This document shows positions 26,440 through 34,800 of a stretch of 64,000 nt of DNA, piece by piece (position 1 is the stretch's first letter; every line of letters begins with the position of its first letter). Made by a program: the position numbers and the translations under genes. Under the pieces are notes generated by a model. It saw only the letters and a program-made list of their open reading frames with translations. It did no database searches and was not told the DNA's origin. Source of the stretch: Candidatus Tepidiaquacellales bacterium OLB4/UTCHB1 (GTDB lineage Bacteria; Bacteroidota; Ignavibacteria; Tepidaquicellales; Tepidaquicellaceae); the NCBI GenBank assembly GCA_002050165.1, contig MWSW01000012.1:186001-250000 (forward strand), read 5' to 3'.

Positions 26440-27837
26440 TTATTCATCGCCCGAAAATCTTTTCTCTTCGACATCTTCCCTAACATTACCAAACATTTCA
26501 AGTACCATTTTATTATCGGATTCAGTATTATTCGAAATGTATTCCGGAGATTTTCTTAAAGCATGAACTTTTTCCTTTACATCAAGGGTTACTTCCTCTT
26601 TAGGTATTTTCTTTTGGAATTCATCCCTGAATTTCCTGATTGTCCATTTCACAGGCCAGGCTGCAGCATCTCCTAAAGCGCAAATAGTATTGCCCTCAAT
26701 ATTTTCTGCGACTGAAATAAGCTGGTCAAGGTCGCTCTGACGCCCTTTACCCTCATCAATGCGTTTGAGAACCCTGTACATCCAACCCGTCCCTTCGCGA
26801 CATGGTGTACACTGACCACATGATTCATGAAAATAGAAATGTGAAATCCTTATAAGTACTTTTATCAAATCTGTATCCTCATCCATTACCATTACACCTG
26901 CTGTCCCGATTGCAGACCCGATTTCTTTAAGGCTTTCATTATCCATCTTGATATTCATACACTCTTCGCGGGTTAACGGTGGCATCGAGGAACCTCCGGG
27001 AATTACCATTTTAATCTGCTTACCACCTTTAACACCACCGGCATAATCATTAATCAACTCCATCAAAGGAATACCCGTTGGGAGCTCGTAAACCCCGGGT
27101 TTATTCACGTGTCCGCTAACACCGAATAACAATGTCCCCGGATGTCTCGGATCACCGATTGAAGCGAACCACTCTCCCCCATTTTTTATAATTTCCGGTA
27201 CACAAGCCAAAGTTTCGATATTGTTAATTGTAGTTGGTTGACCCCAAACGCCTACCGCAGCTGGGAAAGGCGGTTTAACTCTTGGATATCCGCGCTTTCC
27301 TTCAAGGGAGTTCATCAATGCTGATTCTTCTCCGCAGATGTAAGCTCCGGCGCCTTTGTGTACATACATATCAGTGGAGAAATCTGAACCGAAAATATTT
27401 TTACCGATAAATCCCGCTTCATAAGCTTCTGCAACTGCTTTCTCCATTATGTTAATCCATTTCCAGTATTCACCTCTGATATAAACATAAGATGCAACGC
27501 AACCCATTGCGTAAGATGCGATAAGTGCACCTTCAATGAACTGGAATGGATTTCTTTCGAAAATTTCCCGATCTTTAAAACTCCCCGGTTCACTTTCATC
27601 ACCATTACAACAAAGATATTTCGGTTTTTCATTTCCTTTTGGCATGAAGCTCCACTTAAGGCCGGTCGGAAAACAAGCGCCACCCCTTCCTTTCAGATTA
27701 GATTTCTTTACTTCGTCAATTACCTGTTCGGGCGACATTGAAGTAACTACTTTCTTTAATGTCTCAAACCCGCCGTTTGACTTGTAAACTTCGAGCTTAT
27801 GAAGGTCAGGTATATCTTTTAAAATTACTTTCACCAT
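26440..27837 (-). CDS. nuoF: NADH-quinone oxidoreductase subunit F
   Basis: NADH-binding subunit of Complex I, holding FMN and cluster N3. Motifs: the glycine-rich FMN/NADH loop LKGRGGACFPTGLKWSFMPK (about 48-67), the NADH-site stretch CNGDESEPGSFKDRE, HKGAGAYICGEESALMNSLEG, and the [4Fe-4S] ligands in ESCGQCTPCREGTGWM (three Cys), plus NTICALGDAAAWP. At 465 residues it is slightly longer than usual because of a charged tail (EMFGNVREDVEEKRFSGDE). It is the last gene of nuoCDEF here. No nuoG follows; a terminator and an unrelated convergent gene do. Confidence 0.95.
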   Translation of the reverse strand: MVKVILKDIPDLHKLEVYKSNGGFETLKKVVTSMSPEQVIDEVKKSNLKGRGGACFPTGLKWSFMPKGNEKPKYLCCNGDESEPGSFKDREIFERNPFQFIEGALIASYAMGCVASYVYIRGEYWKWINIMEKAVAEAYEAGFIGKNIFGSDFSTDMYVHKGAGAYICGEESALMNSLEGKRGYPRVKPPFPAAVGVWGQPTTINNIETLACVPEIIKNGGEWFASIGDPRHPGTLLFGVSGHVNKPGVYELPTGIPLMELINDYAGGVKGGKQIKMVIPGGSSMPPLTREECMNIKMDNESLKEIGSAIGTAGVMVMDEDTDLIKVLIRISHFYFHESCGQCTPCREGTGWMYRVLKRIDEGKGRQSDLDQLISVAENIEGNTICALGDAAAWPVKWTIRKFRDEFQKKIPKEEVTLDVKEKVHALRKSPEYISNNTESDNKMVLEMFGNVREDVEEKRFSGDE

Positions 27838-27848
27838 TTTAAAAAACT

Positions 27849-28361
27849 TTAAATGTGTTTTGATTTCAGTTCATCCAACAGTGTATCAATCTTATCAAGC
27901 GAAAGGTTTTCGTGATACTCTCTGTTATTGACCTGCATCATTGGTGCAGTACCACAACTCCCCAAGCACTCAACTTCTTCAATAGTGAATATTCCATCTG
28001 TGGTCGTTTCCTTATTTTTTATTTTCAATTTATCTGATATATAATGAAAGATATCGTAAGCACCGTTGAGCATACAGGATACATTAGTACATATCTGGAG
28101 ATGTACTTTTCCGACAGGTTTTTCGTTATACATAGTGTAAAACGTAACAACACCGTAAACATGGTCAGGTGGTACATCAAGGAGACCAGCAACATACCGC
28201 ATTGCGTCTTTCGATATCCAGCCGTATTTGTCCTGGATCATCCAAAGCACCGGCAAAGTAGCCGCCATTTTATGCGGATACTTCTTTAAATGGTTATTGA
28301 CAATTTTCAATTCTTCTTCGTTGAAGAAATTGTCTTTCATTTCTTGATATGGAATAGACAT
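27849..28361 (-). CDS. nuoE: NADH-quinone oxidoreductase subunit E
   Basis: [2Fe-2S] (N1a) subunit of the NADH dehydrogenase module of Complex I. It has a helical N-terminal domain with the family stretch LPVLWMIQDKYGWIS and a thioredoxin-like C-terminal domain. The four cluster cysteines are C91 and C96 (QICTNVSCML) and C132 and C136 (VECLGSCGTAPMM). Length 170 residues, normal. It is separated by 11 bases from nuoF and 6 bases from nuoD. Confidence 0.95.
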   Translation of the reverse strand: MSIPYQEMKDNFFNEEELKIVNNHLKKYPHKMAATLPVLWMIQDKYGWISKDAMRYVAGLLDVPPDHVYGVVTFYTMYNEKPVGKVHLQICTNVSCMLNGAYDIFHYISDKLKIKNKETTTDGIFTIEEVECLGSCGTAPMMQVNNREYHENLSLDKIDTLLDELKSKHI

Positions 28362-28367
28362 AATAAA

Positions 28368-29633
28368 TTATTTATCAGCTTCACCCATCACAGGATCAAC
28401 ACTACCGATAATGACGACCGTATCTGAAATGAAACATCCTTTCATCATTTCCGGTAACCCCTGAAGATTTGAGAAGCTGGGACTTCTGATTTTCATACGG
28501 AACGGATAACCCGATCCATCACTGATTATATAAAAACCAAGCTCACCTTTCGATGATTCGATAGCACCGTACGATTCCCCTTTCGGCGGATTTATACCGA
28601 AATTAATTATCATGAAATCATTAATGAGCTCTTCCATCTTAGTGTAAACTTTTTGCTTTGCAGGCAAAACCTTCTTTGAATTCAACGCATTGTGCGGACC
28701 GGCAGGAATTTGTTCAATACATTGCTCTACGATTCTTGCCGATTGAATCATCTCTTCTACTCTTACATAATATCTTGCCAGAGCATCTGAATCATCATAC
28801 ACGGGAATATCAAAATTTAACCTGTCGTATATAAGATACGGATCATCCTTCCTGAGGTCCTGTTCAATCCCGGCAGCCCTTACCAGCGGACCGGTCAATC
28901 CGATATCTATAACCGCTTTGGGTTCAAGATATCCGATCCCTTCTGTTCTGATAATGAAAATTTTATTCCTTTCGACTAAGTCGCGGCATTCTTTAAGGTT
29001 CCCATAAAATTCTTTAATGAATTTTTTGATGCCATCAATTATTTCTTCGCTTATATCCTGTGCCGTACCGCCAATCCTTGTATATGTGTTGGTAAATCTG
29101 GCGCCACAGATTAAATCCCAAAGATCAAGAATTTTCTCACGCTCGCGGATAGCCCACAGGAACGGTGTTACAGCCCCGACATCCATGAGCAAAGCTCCGA
29201 TTGCAAGCAAATGCGATTGTATTCTCGCAAGTTCAGCAATTATGGTCCGGATGTACTTTGCACGATCCGGAATTTCCAGTTTTATGAGCTTTTCAACCGC
29301 TAATGTGTAGGCAACGTTATTTGCCATCGGTTGCAAATAATCCAGACGATCTGTGTGTGGAATAAACTCGTGAAAGGTTGATGCCTCGGCAAGTTTTTCA
29401 TAACCTCTGTGAAGATACCCTAACTCCGGAACGCATTTCATTACTGTCTCGCCGTCAAGACTTAGCAATAACCTCAGTACACCGTGTGTTGCGGGATGCT
29501 GCGGTCCCATGTTAAGTATCATCTCGTTGTCAAGAGAATCGCTAAACTGAACACTCAGATCATTGCTTTCAAGAGCTCTTAATATTTTTGATTTTATAAT
29601 CTCCGGTTGCCGGTCAATTATTGTATTAGACAT
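28368..29633 (-). CDS. nuoD: NADH-quinone oxidoreductase subunit D
   Basis: 49-kDa subunit of Complex I, forming the quinone-binding site with NuoB. Recognisable segments are MILNMGPQHPATHGVLRLLL (about 48-67), the HRGYEKLAE loop, YLQPMANNVAYTLAVEKL and the C-terminal IIGSVDPVMGEADK, which marks the Complex I D subunit. The protein is separate, not fused to NuoC as in E. coli. It lies 12 bases after nuoC. Confidence 0.95.
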   Translation of the reverse strand: MSNTIIDRQPEIIKSKILRALESNDLSVQFSDSLDNEMILNMGPQHPATHGVLRLLLSLDGETVMKCVPELGYLHRGYEKLAEASTFHEFIPHTDRLDYLQPMANNVAYTLAVEKLIKLEIPDRAKYIRTIIAELARIQSHLLAIGALLMDVGAVTPFLWAIREREKILDLWDLICGARFTNTYTRIGGTAQDISEEIIDGIKKFIKEFYGNLKECRDLVERNKIFIIRTEGIGYLEPKAVIDIGLTGPLVRAAGIEQDLRKDDPYLIYDRLNFDIPVYDDSDALARYYVRVEEMIQSARIVEQCIEQIPAGPHNALNSKKVLPAKQKVYTKMEELINDFMIINFGINPPKGESYGAIESSKGELGFYIISDGSGYPFRMKIRSPSFSNLQGLPEMMKGCFISDTVVIIGSVDPVMGEADK

Positions 29634-29645
29634 AATATAACTTCA

Positions 29646-30128
29646 TTATTTATTAGGTAACGGAAGTGAACCGGGAATTCCCATAAGTGGGAAATCCTTT
29701 CTTAACGGATGATACTCAAAATCCTCCGGCATGTACATTCTTCTTAAATCGGGGTGATCTGTAAACTCAACGCCGACCATATCATACGCTTCTCGCTCAT
29801 ACCAGTTAGCTGATCCCCAGATGGGAACAAGGCTCGGGGAATTCGGTTCATTTGCATCAACTTTAACTTTTATAAATAGTCTGTCCTTGTATCTTACTGA
29901 ACGCAAATTGTATATTACCTCAAAACGATCTTTCTTAGTAAACCTGTCAACGCCAATTGCATCAACAAGCTGATCAAATGACAGTTCATTGTCATTCTTT
30001 AAAATTTTACAAACTTCAAGAAGATTTTCTTTGGGAATTATTACGCCAGGGGTGCCGTTTACATCAATGAGTTCTATTTTAAATGAACTGAGTTTTGATT
30101 TTAATACTAAGATTCTTTCTTCGGTCAT
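29646..30128 (-). CDS. nuoC: NADH-quinone oxidoreductase subunit C
   Basis: 30-kDa subunit of the Complex I Q-module. The signature ANWYEREAYDMVGVEFTDHP, then LRRMYMPEDFEYHPLRKDFP, is intact near the C-terminus. The N-terminal half is more variable. Length 160 residues. It is the first gene of the nuoCDEF block and starts opposite a plus-strand T9SS gene, so this block needs its own promoter in the 330-base divergent gap. Confidence 0.93.
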   Translation of the reverse strand: MTEERILVLKSKLSSFKIELIDVNGTPGVIIPKENLLEVCKILKNDNELSFDQLVDAIGVDRFTKKDRFEVIYNLRSVRYKDRLFIKVKVDANEPNSPSLVPIWGSANWYEREAYDMVGVEFTDHPDLRRMYMPEDFEYHPLRKDFPLMGIPGSLPLPNK

Positions 30129-30458
30129 TTATAAATTTTTATCAAATTACTCAACGTCAGTTACATTTGAAATAACAAAATCAGTAAGTACTGAAATACA
30201 ATTGCTGAGATACTGAAATCATATTGGATTAATTATTTTTGCTTTGAGGAAGGTGAATTTGAAATTGGAACTTTTAAATCTTATAACGGTAAAACCTGCA
30301 TTGCATACTTTAAATCAAATTTCGAAAGTGAATAATGTTGCTGAAAAAAGATATATGCATCTCTCCAGCAAATTACAACATAAATATTTTCTCTGTGGAA
30401 TTATTATATAATTTGAGTAAATTTAAAATTCATTATTTAACCTAAACCAAAAACTAAA
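30129..30458. other. Divergent intergenic region between nuoC and a T9SS protein gene
   Basis: This 330-base AT-rich region must hold the promoters of nuoCDEF (leftward) and of the T9SS gene at 30459 (rightward). A TATAAT at 30407-30412 lies about 46 bases before the rightward ATG, without a recognisable -35. No coding sequence or terminator was found in it. Confidence 0.4.
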
Positions 30459-30935
30459 ATGAAAAAATTAAACACATTTTTGTTAGTACTTTTCCTCTGT
30501 GTAACAGGTTCAGTTTATTCTCAAACTCAAGAGGATATTTATAGAGAATCCAATCCTGAGGAGAATGTAGTTGATAACTCAACCAAGGCTCAGGAGTGGG
30601 CACAAATTGTTGAAGCCCGAAAATCAGGCAATGAAAACTATTATTTCGAACTACTGAACAATTACAGACAAAAATATGAAGGAGATTTTAAATCAGTTCG
30701 TAACCCATTTAACGGTCCTCAGGTTGTTCCGGTATCGAAATCACAAAATGCTCCTTTCAATCAGGACTGGATTGCTAATGGTGATAATATAGTATCGTAC
30801 GGCGGAGTACCAAATCCTGGTATCTTCGAGCGAAACCTCAGACTTAGAATAGATTCACTCGGGACACAGTATGTTGCCTATATCTCTACGAACAGAGATT
30901 CACTTGTAATTTACAGGTCAACGAATGGGGTGTAA
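30459..30935 (+). CDS. T9SS-exported protein, 5' part of a frameshifted gene
   Basis: The 158-residue product has a signal peptide (MKKLNTFLLVLFLCVTGSVYSQ) and then a polar region ending ...SLVIYRSTNGV before a TAA at 30933. The reading frame of the next gene, entered one base back at the GGGG tract (30927-30930), continues the sentence as STNG-GVNFEFFNLIVPGG, an Asp-box-like motif. The two parts are therefore one gene of about 590 codons broken by a one-base deletion in the G run, either real or from sequencing. No independent function is proposed. It lies inside the gap that separates nuoAB from nuoCDEF. Confidence 0.75.
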   Translation: MKKLNTFLLVLFLCVTGSVYSQTQEDIYRESNPEENVVDNSTKAQEWAQIVEARKSGNENYYFELLNNYRQKYEGDFKSVRNPFNGPQVVPVSKSQNAPFNQDWIANGDNIVSYGGVPNPGIFERNLRLRIDSLGTQYVAYISTNRDSLVIYRSTNGV

Positions 30936-30994
30936 ATTTTGAATTTTTTAATCTTATAGTTCCCGGTGGTTCTAACAAATGGCATTCATTCGAT

Positions 30995-32227
30995 ATGTTC
31001 ATAACCGACTCTACCGGTGGACACATATTAGGAATTGTTGCTTCAAGAACGCCGAATACTTCATCTTACGCCGGTGAGCTTTACTGGCTCTCTTTTAAGT
31101 CCAGTGGTAGCTTCTTAGGTGCTACTTTAATAACCCCTACAGAATCCGGTAGAGGTAACATTGAACCAAGTGTAATTTCTGATGGAAGGGATTGGTCAGT
31201 TAGTTTAACTTATTGGTACGTAGCCTTCAGAAATGTTGATGCTTCAACAGGTGTGGGTGATAGTGCTGTAACAAGTTATTCATCGAACTGGGGTCACGGT
31301 TGGAATCCCCCCCGAAAGATCAGATCCTTTGATGATTACGACCTAAGCATTAATTACAACTATGAATCAGATTCAATTTATGTCTTACTCACAAATTCCC
31401 TTACTCCTTCCAATCCAAATCTTCGGTTAATGAGGATTTACTTGGGAAACTTAGGTACCGGAACAAGTTGGACTCAATTTAATCCGGCAAATTCACCTGA
31501 TCCTGAAACTTTACCACAACTTGCAGTTAACAGAGAAGTCAATGAAATGGCTATAACTTACACAAGGGAAGAGAGCGGTCTTAAGAGAATATATTATAAC
31601 TATTACACTCCAGGTGGGACATACTGGAGTAACTCAGCGCCGGTTTTTGTCCAACCTGAAGCACAAAACGTTTCAACTTTGGATTGTAACATAGGACAAT
31701 GGGCATATAGACTTTGTTTTAGGGTAATCGGTGGCAACGATACAATTGTTTACATGAATTCCGGTAATATATCAACAGGATTCGTTGGAAGAACTCAAGT
31801 CAGCAATCATATGCCAACCGGTACTGTTGCTCCAGTAGTAGCCGGTTATACTGTTCCTTCAAACGGTGGAGCTGTTGTTTATGCTGGGTTCGGGGCAACT
31901 CCGATTTATTACGATAACTCAAGTATCGCAACCAACATAACAAGTAACGGTGAAATTGCACCGGCGAGTTTTAAACTCTCACAAAACTATCCGAATCCTT
32001 TTAACCCAACTACTAACATTAAATTTGACATCATCAACAAAGGAAATGTCAAGTTGGTTGTTTTCGATGCGACCGGAAGAGAAGTTACCACTTTAGTTAA
32101 TGATAATCTTGATCCGGGATCTTATGAGGTGAACTTCGATGCATCGAAACTTTCTTCAGGGGTTTATTTCTACAAACTTACCTCAGGAGAGTTTAGCGAT
32201 TTGAAGAAAATGGTGTTGGTAAAATAA
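30995..32227 (+). CDS. T9SS-exported protein, 3' part of the same frameshifted gene, with sorting domain
   Basis: This 410-residue frame carries the body and C-terminus of the interrupted protein. The first ATG is at 30995, but the frame is open back to 30929, directly at the frameshift, and lacks its own signal peptide. The body is beta-rich with no recognised enzymatic motif (for example SVSLTYWYVAFRNVDASTG, and MAITYTREESGLKRIYYNYY). The last 80 residues are a type A sorting domain: LSQNYPNPFNPTTNIKFDI ... SSGVYFYKLTSGEF ... KKMVLVK. A strong terminator follows. As sequenced, this part would not be exported. Confidence 0.8.
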   Translation: MFITDSTGGHILGIVASRTPNTSSYAGELYWLSFKSSGSFLGATLITPTESGRGNIEPSVISDGRDWSVSLTYWYVAFRNVDASTGVGDSAVTSYSSNWGHGWNPPRKIRSFDDYDLSINYNYESDSIYVLLTNSLTPSNPNLRLMRIYLGNLGTGTSWTQFNPANSPDPETLPQLAVNREVNEMAITYTREESGLKRIYYNYYTPGGTYWSNSAPVFVQPEAQNVSTLDCNIGQWAYRLCFRVIGGNDTIVYMNSGNISTGFVGRTQVSNHMPTGTVAPVVAGYTVPSNGGAVVYAGFGATPIYYDNSSIATNITSNGEIAPASFKLSQNYPNPFNPTTNIKFDIINKGNVKLVVFDATGREVTTLVNDNLDPGSYEVNFDASKLSSGVYFYKLTSGEFSDLKKMVLVK

Positions 32228-32252
32228 ACTTGTATCAGGTATTGCCTAATTT

Positions 32253-32286
32253 AAAGAGCCACCTCAATCTGAGGTGGCTCTTTTGT
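32253..32286 (+). terminator. Rho-independent terminator after the frameshifted T9SS gene
   Basis: AAAGAGCCACCTCA (32253-32266) pairs with TGAGGTGGCTCTTT (32270-32283) across a 3-base loop, followed by T-rich sequence. It is a long and very stable hairpin. Confidence 0.92.
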
Positions 32287-32539
32287 TTTTCGATTATAAT
32301 GTTGATGTGATTTTGAATTTGTCTGAGTGAATATATTCTATACTTGCGGACGTTTTTTTTGCTTTGTCGGAATATAAACTTTTGTCAACTTTCAATATTA
32401 TTATTCCCAATATAATTTAAGAAATCTTTTATCATGCCAGCACCTTTAGAGAAGTTGAATTTTTACGAACAATATGTTCATCACGATAGTTTATCTGTGT
32501 TAGGGTAAAACGTATTAAAAATACCAACAGAGGCAAAAC
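32287..32539. other. Intergenic region with a 24-codon frame
   Basis: AT-rich spacer between two terminators facing each other. It contains an ATG frame at 32434-32508 (MPAPLEKLNFYEQYVHHDSL plus four residues) preceded by TATAAT at 32411-32416. The short frame may be a remnant of a gene or chance. Nothing else is seen. Confidence 0.3.
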
Positions 32540-32572
32540 ATAAATAAAAAACCCCGGCTGAAACCGGGGTTA
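32540..32572 (-). terminator. Rho-independent terminator of the anchor-J protein gene
   Basis: Read on the minus strand, AACCCCGG pairs with CCGGGGTT across TTTCAG and continues into TTTTATTTAT. It lies about 30 bases beyond the stop codon of the minus-strand gene. Confidence 0.88.
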
Positions 32573-32602
32573 ACGAAAGGTCATTTACTAAACTTTCAAT
32601 TT

Positions 32603-33532
32603 CTACTTAACCAGAAGCATTTTCTTTGTTTCAACATAAGCATCGGCTTCAAGTCTGTAGAAGTATGTTCCACTCGCTAGAGTACTGCCATCAAACTCAG
32701 CCTCGTAATAACCGGCATTCAATACACCATCCTGAAGAACTTTAACAACCTGTCCAAGCGAATTGAAGATAGTCAGCTTAACGTTTGATGTTTTTGCAAT
32801 ATCAAACTTAATCCTGGTAGTTGGATTGAAAGGATTAGGATAGTTCTGCCCCAGAGCATATCGTTCAGGAATTTCAGATCCAATCGTATTAATTGAGGTT
32901 GGATCGCCTATATACACATCGTCAACGAAAACAAAGAAACCATCAACTGCGCAATCCATATAATATCTGAATGCTATATAAACCGGAGTACCGAATGCTA
33001 GCCCTGAAAGGTCAACAGTGTATTCCTGAAATTGCCCGTAAACTGATCCTGCTGGCCAAAATACAGATTGCAGGTACACAAAGTTTGATGGTATTGAGTC
33101 AATGAAACTTCCCCAAATCTGGATACTATCGGAATAACTAGCACTTCCACCCGAAGCCCAGAATTTTAAAATATAGTTGTTATTAACTCCTGTAATCTGA
33201 GGGGTAATCAGCCAGCAATCTGCGACTCCATCCCCACCTTGACCTGAAGTGTCAATACTCGCCCACCAGCTAACTCCAACTGACTTCGTTCCGTTATGCG
33301 ATTGTGTGAGAGCATTTGCCAATCCTGGGCAATATTCTCCGGAATCCCTTACAGTCCAGTTTACATCAGGATTTGCGCTGATTGGAAAAACTGCATTATT
33401 TACTTTGTGCCATCCAGGAGGTAGGATTGAGTCTGTGGTTTCAAAACCCTCTTCAATCGTCGTAATCTGAGCTTTTGAGTTTGTAAACACAAAAACCAGA
33501 ATAATAAAAAAAAGTAAAGTGAGTTTGTTCAT
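32603..33532 (-). CDS. Choice-of-anchor J domain protein with T9SS sorting domain
   Basis: A secreted, probably adhesive or carbohydrate-binding protein of 309 residues. The signal peptide is MNKLTLLFFIILVFVFTNSKAQ. The middle (about 28-212) is a jelly-roll-type cleaved-adhesin/choice-of-anchor J domain: EGFETTDSILPPGWHKVNN, ADCWLITPQITGVNNNYILKF, and DGFFVFVDDVYIGDP near its end. Residues about 225-309 form a type A sorting domain (LGQNYPNPFNPTTRIKF ... ASGTYFYRLEA ... KKMLLVK). It lies downstream of nuoAB on the same strand after about 200 bases and has its own terminator. Confidence 0.87.
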   Translation of the reverse strand: MNKLTLLFFIILVFVFTNSKAQITTIEEGFETTDSILPPGWHKVNNAVFPISANPDVNWTVRDSGEYCPGLANALTQSHNGTKSVGVSWWASIDTSGQGGDGVADCWLITPQITGVNNNYILKFWASGGSASYSDSIQIWGSFIDSIPSNFVYLQSVFWPAGSVYGQFQEYTVDLSGLAFGTPVYIAFRYYMDCAVDGFFVFVDDVYIGDPTSINTIGSEIPERYALGQNYPNPFNPTTRIKFDIAKTSNVKLTIFNSLGQVVKVLQDGVLNAGYYEAEFDGSTLASGTYFYRLEADAYVETKKMLLVK

Positions 33533-33740
33533 TTTTTATTTGTTTAATTTATAAGGAATATTTCGGTTGTTTTTTGCCTATAAACTAAATACATCACATT
33601 GACTTTTTTTTAAATGAAATACAATTTACTTCGCAAAACTTTCTGATGTAAGATATAAAATATTTATGGTTAAATTAAATGCTAAAAATTAAATACCCAG
33701 AGTTACTTATTATGGGTTAAAACGATGCGAATTGTTTAAT

Positions 33741-34229
33741 TTAGTTTGAAGAGAATTTGATAAATTTTTCTTTTTCCACTTTATTCTGAATTTTGATTAA
33801 CGCATTTAAAAGGTTGTCAGGTCGGGGAGGACAACCAGCAACATAAGCGTCAACCGGGAGAAATTGGTCAATTCCCTGCACAACCGAGTAACTTCTATAC
33901 ATCCCGCCACTCGATGTACAAGCGCCCATCGCGATCACCCATTTCGGGTCGGGCATCTGGTCGTAAATCTTTCGCACCACGTGAGACATTTTATACGTAA
34001 CAGTACCAGCAACAATCATAACATCAGCCTGCCTCGGCGAAAATCTCATTACTTCCATACCAAATCGTGATATATCGAATCTCGGTCCTGCTACGGCCAT
34101 CATTTCAATTGCACAACACGAAATACCCATAGGCATTGGCCAAAGTGCATTTTTTCTTGACCAGTTTACTAACTCTTCAATCTTGGTAGTAAAGAAGCTT
34201 TCAGATGAAAGTTTTTCCTCTAATCCCAT
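33741..34229 (-). CDS. nuoB: NADH-quinone oxidoreductase subunit B
   Basis: Holds cluster N2, the last iron-sulphur centre before quinone, in the Complex I Q-module. The four ligands are C38, C39 ([10 protein letters not shown]), C104 ([11 protein letters not shown]) and C133 ([14 protein letters not shown]). Residues [20 protein letters not shown] are family-typical. Length 162. It overlaps nuoA by 10 bases and follows AAAAGGAG-like sequence. Its usual partner nuoC is not next but 3.6 kb away. Confidence 0.95.
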   Translation of the reverse strand: MGLEEKLSSESFFTTKIEELVNWSRKNALWPMPMGISCCAIEMMAVAGPRFDISRFGMEVMRFSPRQADVMIVAGTVTYKMSHVVRKIYDQMPDPKWVIAMGACTSSGGMYRSYSVVQGIDQFLPVDAYVAGCPPRPDNLLNALIKIQNKVEKEKFIKFSSN

Positions 34230-34588
34230 TTTAATACTCCTTTTTTGTATTCATAAATTAACCCTACAGCAAGTACTACGATAAAAATTAATCCGATTAC
34301 AAACGAATAAATCATCTCCGGTTTAGGAAAGTTCAGAAAAGAGACCGCCCAGGGATAAAGAAATACAACTTCAATATCAAACACAATGAAACTAACAGCT
34401 ACCATATAGTATTTTATGGAAAACCTGTCGTGGGCAGTGCCAATCGGTTCCATACCGCTTTCATAAGTAGATAACTTTTCTTTATTGGGACGATTAGGCC
34501 CAAGTAAACTTGATAGATTTATGTTTAGAAACGCAAATGCAGCTGAGATAAAAATTATAATAAAGATTGGAATATAACCTTCAAGCAT
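34220..34588 (-). CDS. nuoA: NADH-quinone oxidoreductase subunit A
   Basis: Small membrane subunit at the junction of the Q and proton-pumping modules of Complex I. The 122 residues form three helices (about 5-25, 60-85 and 92-112). The conserved loop [22 protein letters not shown] corresponds to the family's YECG loop, with Ser where most homologues have Cys. It is followed by the signature [12 protein letters not shown]. It is first in nuoAB and overlaps nuoB by 10 bases. Confidence 0.93.
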   Translation of the reverse strand: MLEGYIPIFIIIFISAAFAFLNINLSSLLGPNRPNKEKLSTYESGMEPIGTAHDRFSIKYYMVAVSFIVFDIEVVFLYPWAVSFLNFPKPEMIYSFVIGLIFIVVLAVGLIYEYKKGVLKWD

Positions 34589-34721
34589 CTTTAAATTTTG
34601 TTTACCAAAAATAAAGTTACCGGATGTAAATTGAAATTCATTTAAACGTAAATATTATTATTTCTAAAATCAATTAAAGCAAGAAGAACACATTAAAAAC
34701 GATAACAGAAATATAGTTCAA

Positions 34722-34753
34722 TAAAAAAAGGCAGGTCACACTACCCTGCCTTT
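34722..34753 (-). terminator. Rho-independent terminator of dnaK
   Basis: Read leftward, AAAGGCAGG pairs with CCTGCCTTT (outer parts of 34727-34753) and runs into a T tract (the AAAAAAA at about 34722-34729 on the plus strand). It is about 50 bases beyond the dnaK stop. Confidence 0.85.
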
Positions 34754-34800
34754 ATTCTTCACTGATAATGATATTTATATATATTAATGGGTACTACATT

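Noticed and set aside
30920-30995. Programmed -1 frameshifting to join the two parts of the T9SS gene
   Set aside because: There is no X-XXY-YYZ slippery heptamer and no evident downstream stem or pseudoknot. A homopolymer length change is simpler.
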